Assembly: GCA_900551965.1 (NCBI GenBank)
Contig: URYF01000069.1
Coordinates: 1 to 8,222 of the forward strand
Origin: an uncultured bacterium
Lineage (GTDB): Bacteria > Cyanobacteriota > Vampirovibrionia > Gastranaerophilales > Gastranaerophilaceae
Length of the DNA stretch: 8,222 nucleotides
Direction of reading: 5' to 3'
The translations under genes and the position numbers were made by a program. Shown one piece after another: positions 6,881 through 8,222 of this stretch (positions within the stretch are counted from its first letter, which is position 1; each line of letters opens with the position of its first letter). The notes under the pieces were generated by a model, which did no database searches, was not told where the DNA came from, and saw only the letters and a program-made list of their open reading frames with translations.

Positions 6881-6909
6881 ATTGTAAGGCATACCTAACA
6901 GTTTGTCAA
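6881..6909 (-). promoter_or_regulatory. Sigma-70 promoter of the repressor/membrane-protein operon
   Basis: Read on the - strand, a perfect -35 box TTGACA (6904-6909) is separated by exactly 17 bases from a -10 box TACAAT (6881-6886), five of six to consensus. Transcription should start near 6874. The leader would then be only about 13 bases, placing the Shine-Dalgarno site almost at the 5' end. This is the strongest promoter seen in the window. Confidence 0.88.
6883..6900. promoter_or_regulatory. Probable DtxR-family operator within the promoter
   Basis: The + strand reads TGTAAGGCATACCTAACA. Its arms TGTAAGG and CCTAACA are inverted repeats matching at six of seven positions around a 4-base centre. 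The core pattern T-A-A-G-G n4 C-C-T-A-A resembles the TTAGG...CCTAA arms of known DtxR/IdeR-class boxes. It fills most of the spacer and overlaps the -10 of the promoter that drives the repressor gene itself, where bound repressor would exclude RNA polymerase. The position and family make autoregulation by the adjacent repressor the obvious reading. Binding has not been shown. Confidence 0.72.
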
Positions 6910-6921
6910 GCAAAATTTTTT

Positions 6922-6955
6922 AAGGCTGTCCTATTTTAGTGAGGACAGCCTTTTT
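6922..6955. terminator. Strong hairpin between the sugar porter and repressor genes
   Basis: A perfect 10-bp stem (AAGGCTGTCC, 6922-6931, with GGACAGCCTT, 6943-6952) has an 11-base loop. The + strand continues into T residues through 6955, making a good terminator for rightward transcripts. The flanking genes, however, run leftward: the sugar porter gene ends at 6979. In that direction the stem is followed by only two T and then six A residues, so termination is less canonical. It probably insulates the repressor promoter (starting at 6909) from the sugar porter transcript and may also block antisense transcription in the other direction. Confidence 0.7.
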
Positions 6956-6978
6956 GAGATTGAAAATTATAAAATTGA

Positions 6979-8222
6979 CTAGAAATTTCTTGGATTTACC
7001 CCATGGAGCCAGTTGGATTCGATTTTTTCAAGTGAAATTCCTTTTGTTTCCGGGACACAGAAGTAAACGAAAATTATACATAGTAATGATACTATTCCAA
7101 ATCCCCAAAATGTCCATGCTCCGCCTATTCTATGCAGTAATATCGGGAAACTGCTTACGACAAAGAAGTTGAATGCGAAGTTTGAAACTGTACAAATACT
7201 CATTGCAATTCCGCGGATTTTTAACGGGAATACTTCAGAAACAAGTATCCAGCCTATTGGGCCGAGACTCATTGCAAAACAGATAATGTAAGTAACAAGA
7301 CTTCCAACAGTTACCCACTTCAGGTTTTCTCCGAAGAAATTGGCAAATTGAAATGCACAGCCTAAAGCTATTAAACTCAGCATTACACCTGTTAAGCCAA
7401 AGTATAATAAAGGTTTTCGGCCAAGTTTATCTGTGAAAAACAGTGCAACAATTGTCATTAAAAAGTTTATAACTCCTATCCCTGTTGTTGCATATATTGC
7501 GGTTATATTGCTTTCAAATCCTGCGTTTTTAAATATTGTCGGGGCGTAATAGATAATGGTGTTAATCCCTGTGCAAATTTGGGCAAACATTATTCCTATA
7601 CCTACGACAAATGGCATTATCATCCATTTTTTCAGGCGGAATTTTTTTGTGTTTGAATTATCTTCGTTTTGCAGGGTTGCTTTAACTTCTTTTATTTCAT
7701 TATCAACATCAAGCTCAGGTTCGATTTTTGCAAAAACTTTTTTAGCTTCGTCTTCTCTGTTTTTGCTAATCAGCCAGCGCGGGGTATCGTGCATAAAGCA
7801 CATTCCGATAAGTAAAATCAATCCCGGCACAACTCCGGCAAATAACATCCAGCGCCAACTATATACAGCTTGTGCAAATGCGGCATTGATAAAATAAGAG
7901 AATAAAATTCCGGCTGTTATTGCCCACTGGTAAAGAGATACAAGAGTTCCTCTAAGATGCTTTGGTGAAATCTCGGATAAATACAGCGGAACGACAAAAT
8001 TAACGATTCCAACCGCAAATCCGACAAAGATTCTTGAAATTATTAATACATAAATATTCGGTGCAAATGCGCATAATATTGAACCTAATATAAAAATAAC
8101 AGCAGTAGCCATAATTATTTTTTTTCTGCCAAAGATATCGGCTAAAATTCCGTTTGTTGCAGCACCTATTACGGCTCCTATGAGTACAGAGCTGACTAAC
8201 AGTCCCTGCATTGTATCTGCCA
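6979..8222 (-). CDS. MFS sugar porter, 5' end cut by window edge
   Basis: A major facilitator superfamily sugar-porter protein (the XylE/GalP/GLUT class), expected in the inner membrane as a sugar:proton symporter or facilitator. The frame is open to the right edge. A Met codon at 8209-8211 is internal: it begins MQGLLVSS, which normally follows the first helix, so about 40-60 N-terminal residues are missing. Numbering from that Met, family motifs are GILADIFGRKK (21-31), PLYLSEISPKHLRG (75-88), the TPRWL block (143-147), QICTGINTIIYYAP (211-224), DKLGRKPLL (261-269), GPIGWILVSEVFPLKIRG (317-334) and PETKG (387-391). A charged loop of about 50 residues (148-197) separates the two six-helix halves. 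Of the paired glutamines that contact sugar in XylE, the first is kept (Q211) and the second is Ile212; N217 is kept. The substrate cannot be named. The promoter lies outside the window. Confidence 0.93.
   Translation of the reverse strand, partial: ADTMQGLLVSSVLIGAVIGAATNGILADIFGRKKIIMATAVIFILGSILCAFAPNIYVLIISRIFVGFAVGIVNFVVPLYLSEISPKHLRGTLVSLYQWAITAGILFSYFINAAFAQAVYSWRWMLFAGVVPGLILLIGMCFMHDTPRWLISKNREDEAKKVFAKIEPELDVDNEIKEVKATLQNEDNSNTKKFRLKKWMIMPFVVGIGIMFAQICTGINTIIYYAPTIFKNAGFESNITAIYATTGIGVINFLMTIVALFFTDKLGRKPLLYFGLTGVMLSLIALGCAFQFANFFGENLKWVTVGSLVTYIICFAMSLGPIGWILVSEVFPLKIRGIAMSICTVSNFAFNFFVVSSFPILLHRIGGAWTFWGFGIVSLLCIIFVYFCVPETKGISLEKIESNWLHGVNPRNF

Noticed and set aside
6939..7897. 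+ strand open frames at 6939-7172 and 7556-7897
   Set aside because: Antisense to the well-supported sugar porter gene, without ribosome sites or recognisable domains.
1..8222. CRISPR array, tRNA, rRNA, riboswitch, insertion sequence or phage genes
   Set aside because: No spaced direct repeats, cloverleaf, rRNA core, transposase or terminal inverted repeats were seen on reading both strands. All stretches over 300 bases are occupied by genes.

Overview
The window is AT-rich, densely coded bacterial chromosome holding six genes in three transcription blocks. No mobile element, CRISPR array, tRNA or rRNA is visible. The best guess for the source is a gut or animal-associated member of Candidatus Gastranaerophilales (Melainabacteria/Vampirovibrionia). 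That guess rests on low GC, standard-code stops, and two unrelated proteins that begin with a short Asn/Ser-rich stretch followed by a small F-x-G or F-G-A peptide. It also rests on hypothetical proteins of a style I associate with that group. This is inference from memory, not a database result.

Left block (+ strand, 1-5449). An extended -10 promoter candidate lies at the extreme left. It is followed by a 503-aa unnamed protein with a W-C-T / G-D-F-Y-I-Y core and a short leucine-rich-repeat-like tail. After 21 bp comes a 1025-aa UvrD/RecB-type helicase fused to a Cas4/AddB-like iron-sulfur PD-(D/E)XK nuclease. All its motifs are intact, so it is probably a DNA double-strand-break repair or end-resection enzyme. 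After 65 bp comes a 203-aa GNAT-like protein whose real start is decided by a strong Shine-Dalgarno site. The block ends at a clear hairpin terminator that also serves the convergent block.

Middle block (- strand, 6909 to 5448). A short two-domain DtxR/MntR-family metal-dependent repressor is followed 13 bp later by a 332-aa glycine-rich multi-pass membrane protein of unknown function, so the two form an apparent operon. Upstream is a near-consensus sigma-70 promoter (TTGACA-17-TACAAT). An 18-bp imperfect palindrome of the DtxR-operator type lies across its spacer and -10. This points to metal-dependent autoregulation, with the membrane protein under the same control.

Right block (- strand, 8222 to 6979). 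This is an MFS sugar-porter gene whose 5' end, including the first membrane helix, runs off the window. A strong hairpin separates it from the repressor promoter, although its T-tract faces the wrong way for this gene.

The most interesting items are the promoter-embedded metal-repressor operator driving an unknown membrane protein, the unnamed W-C-T protein, and the shared N-terminal F-x-G peptide.
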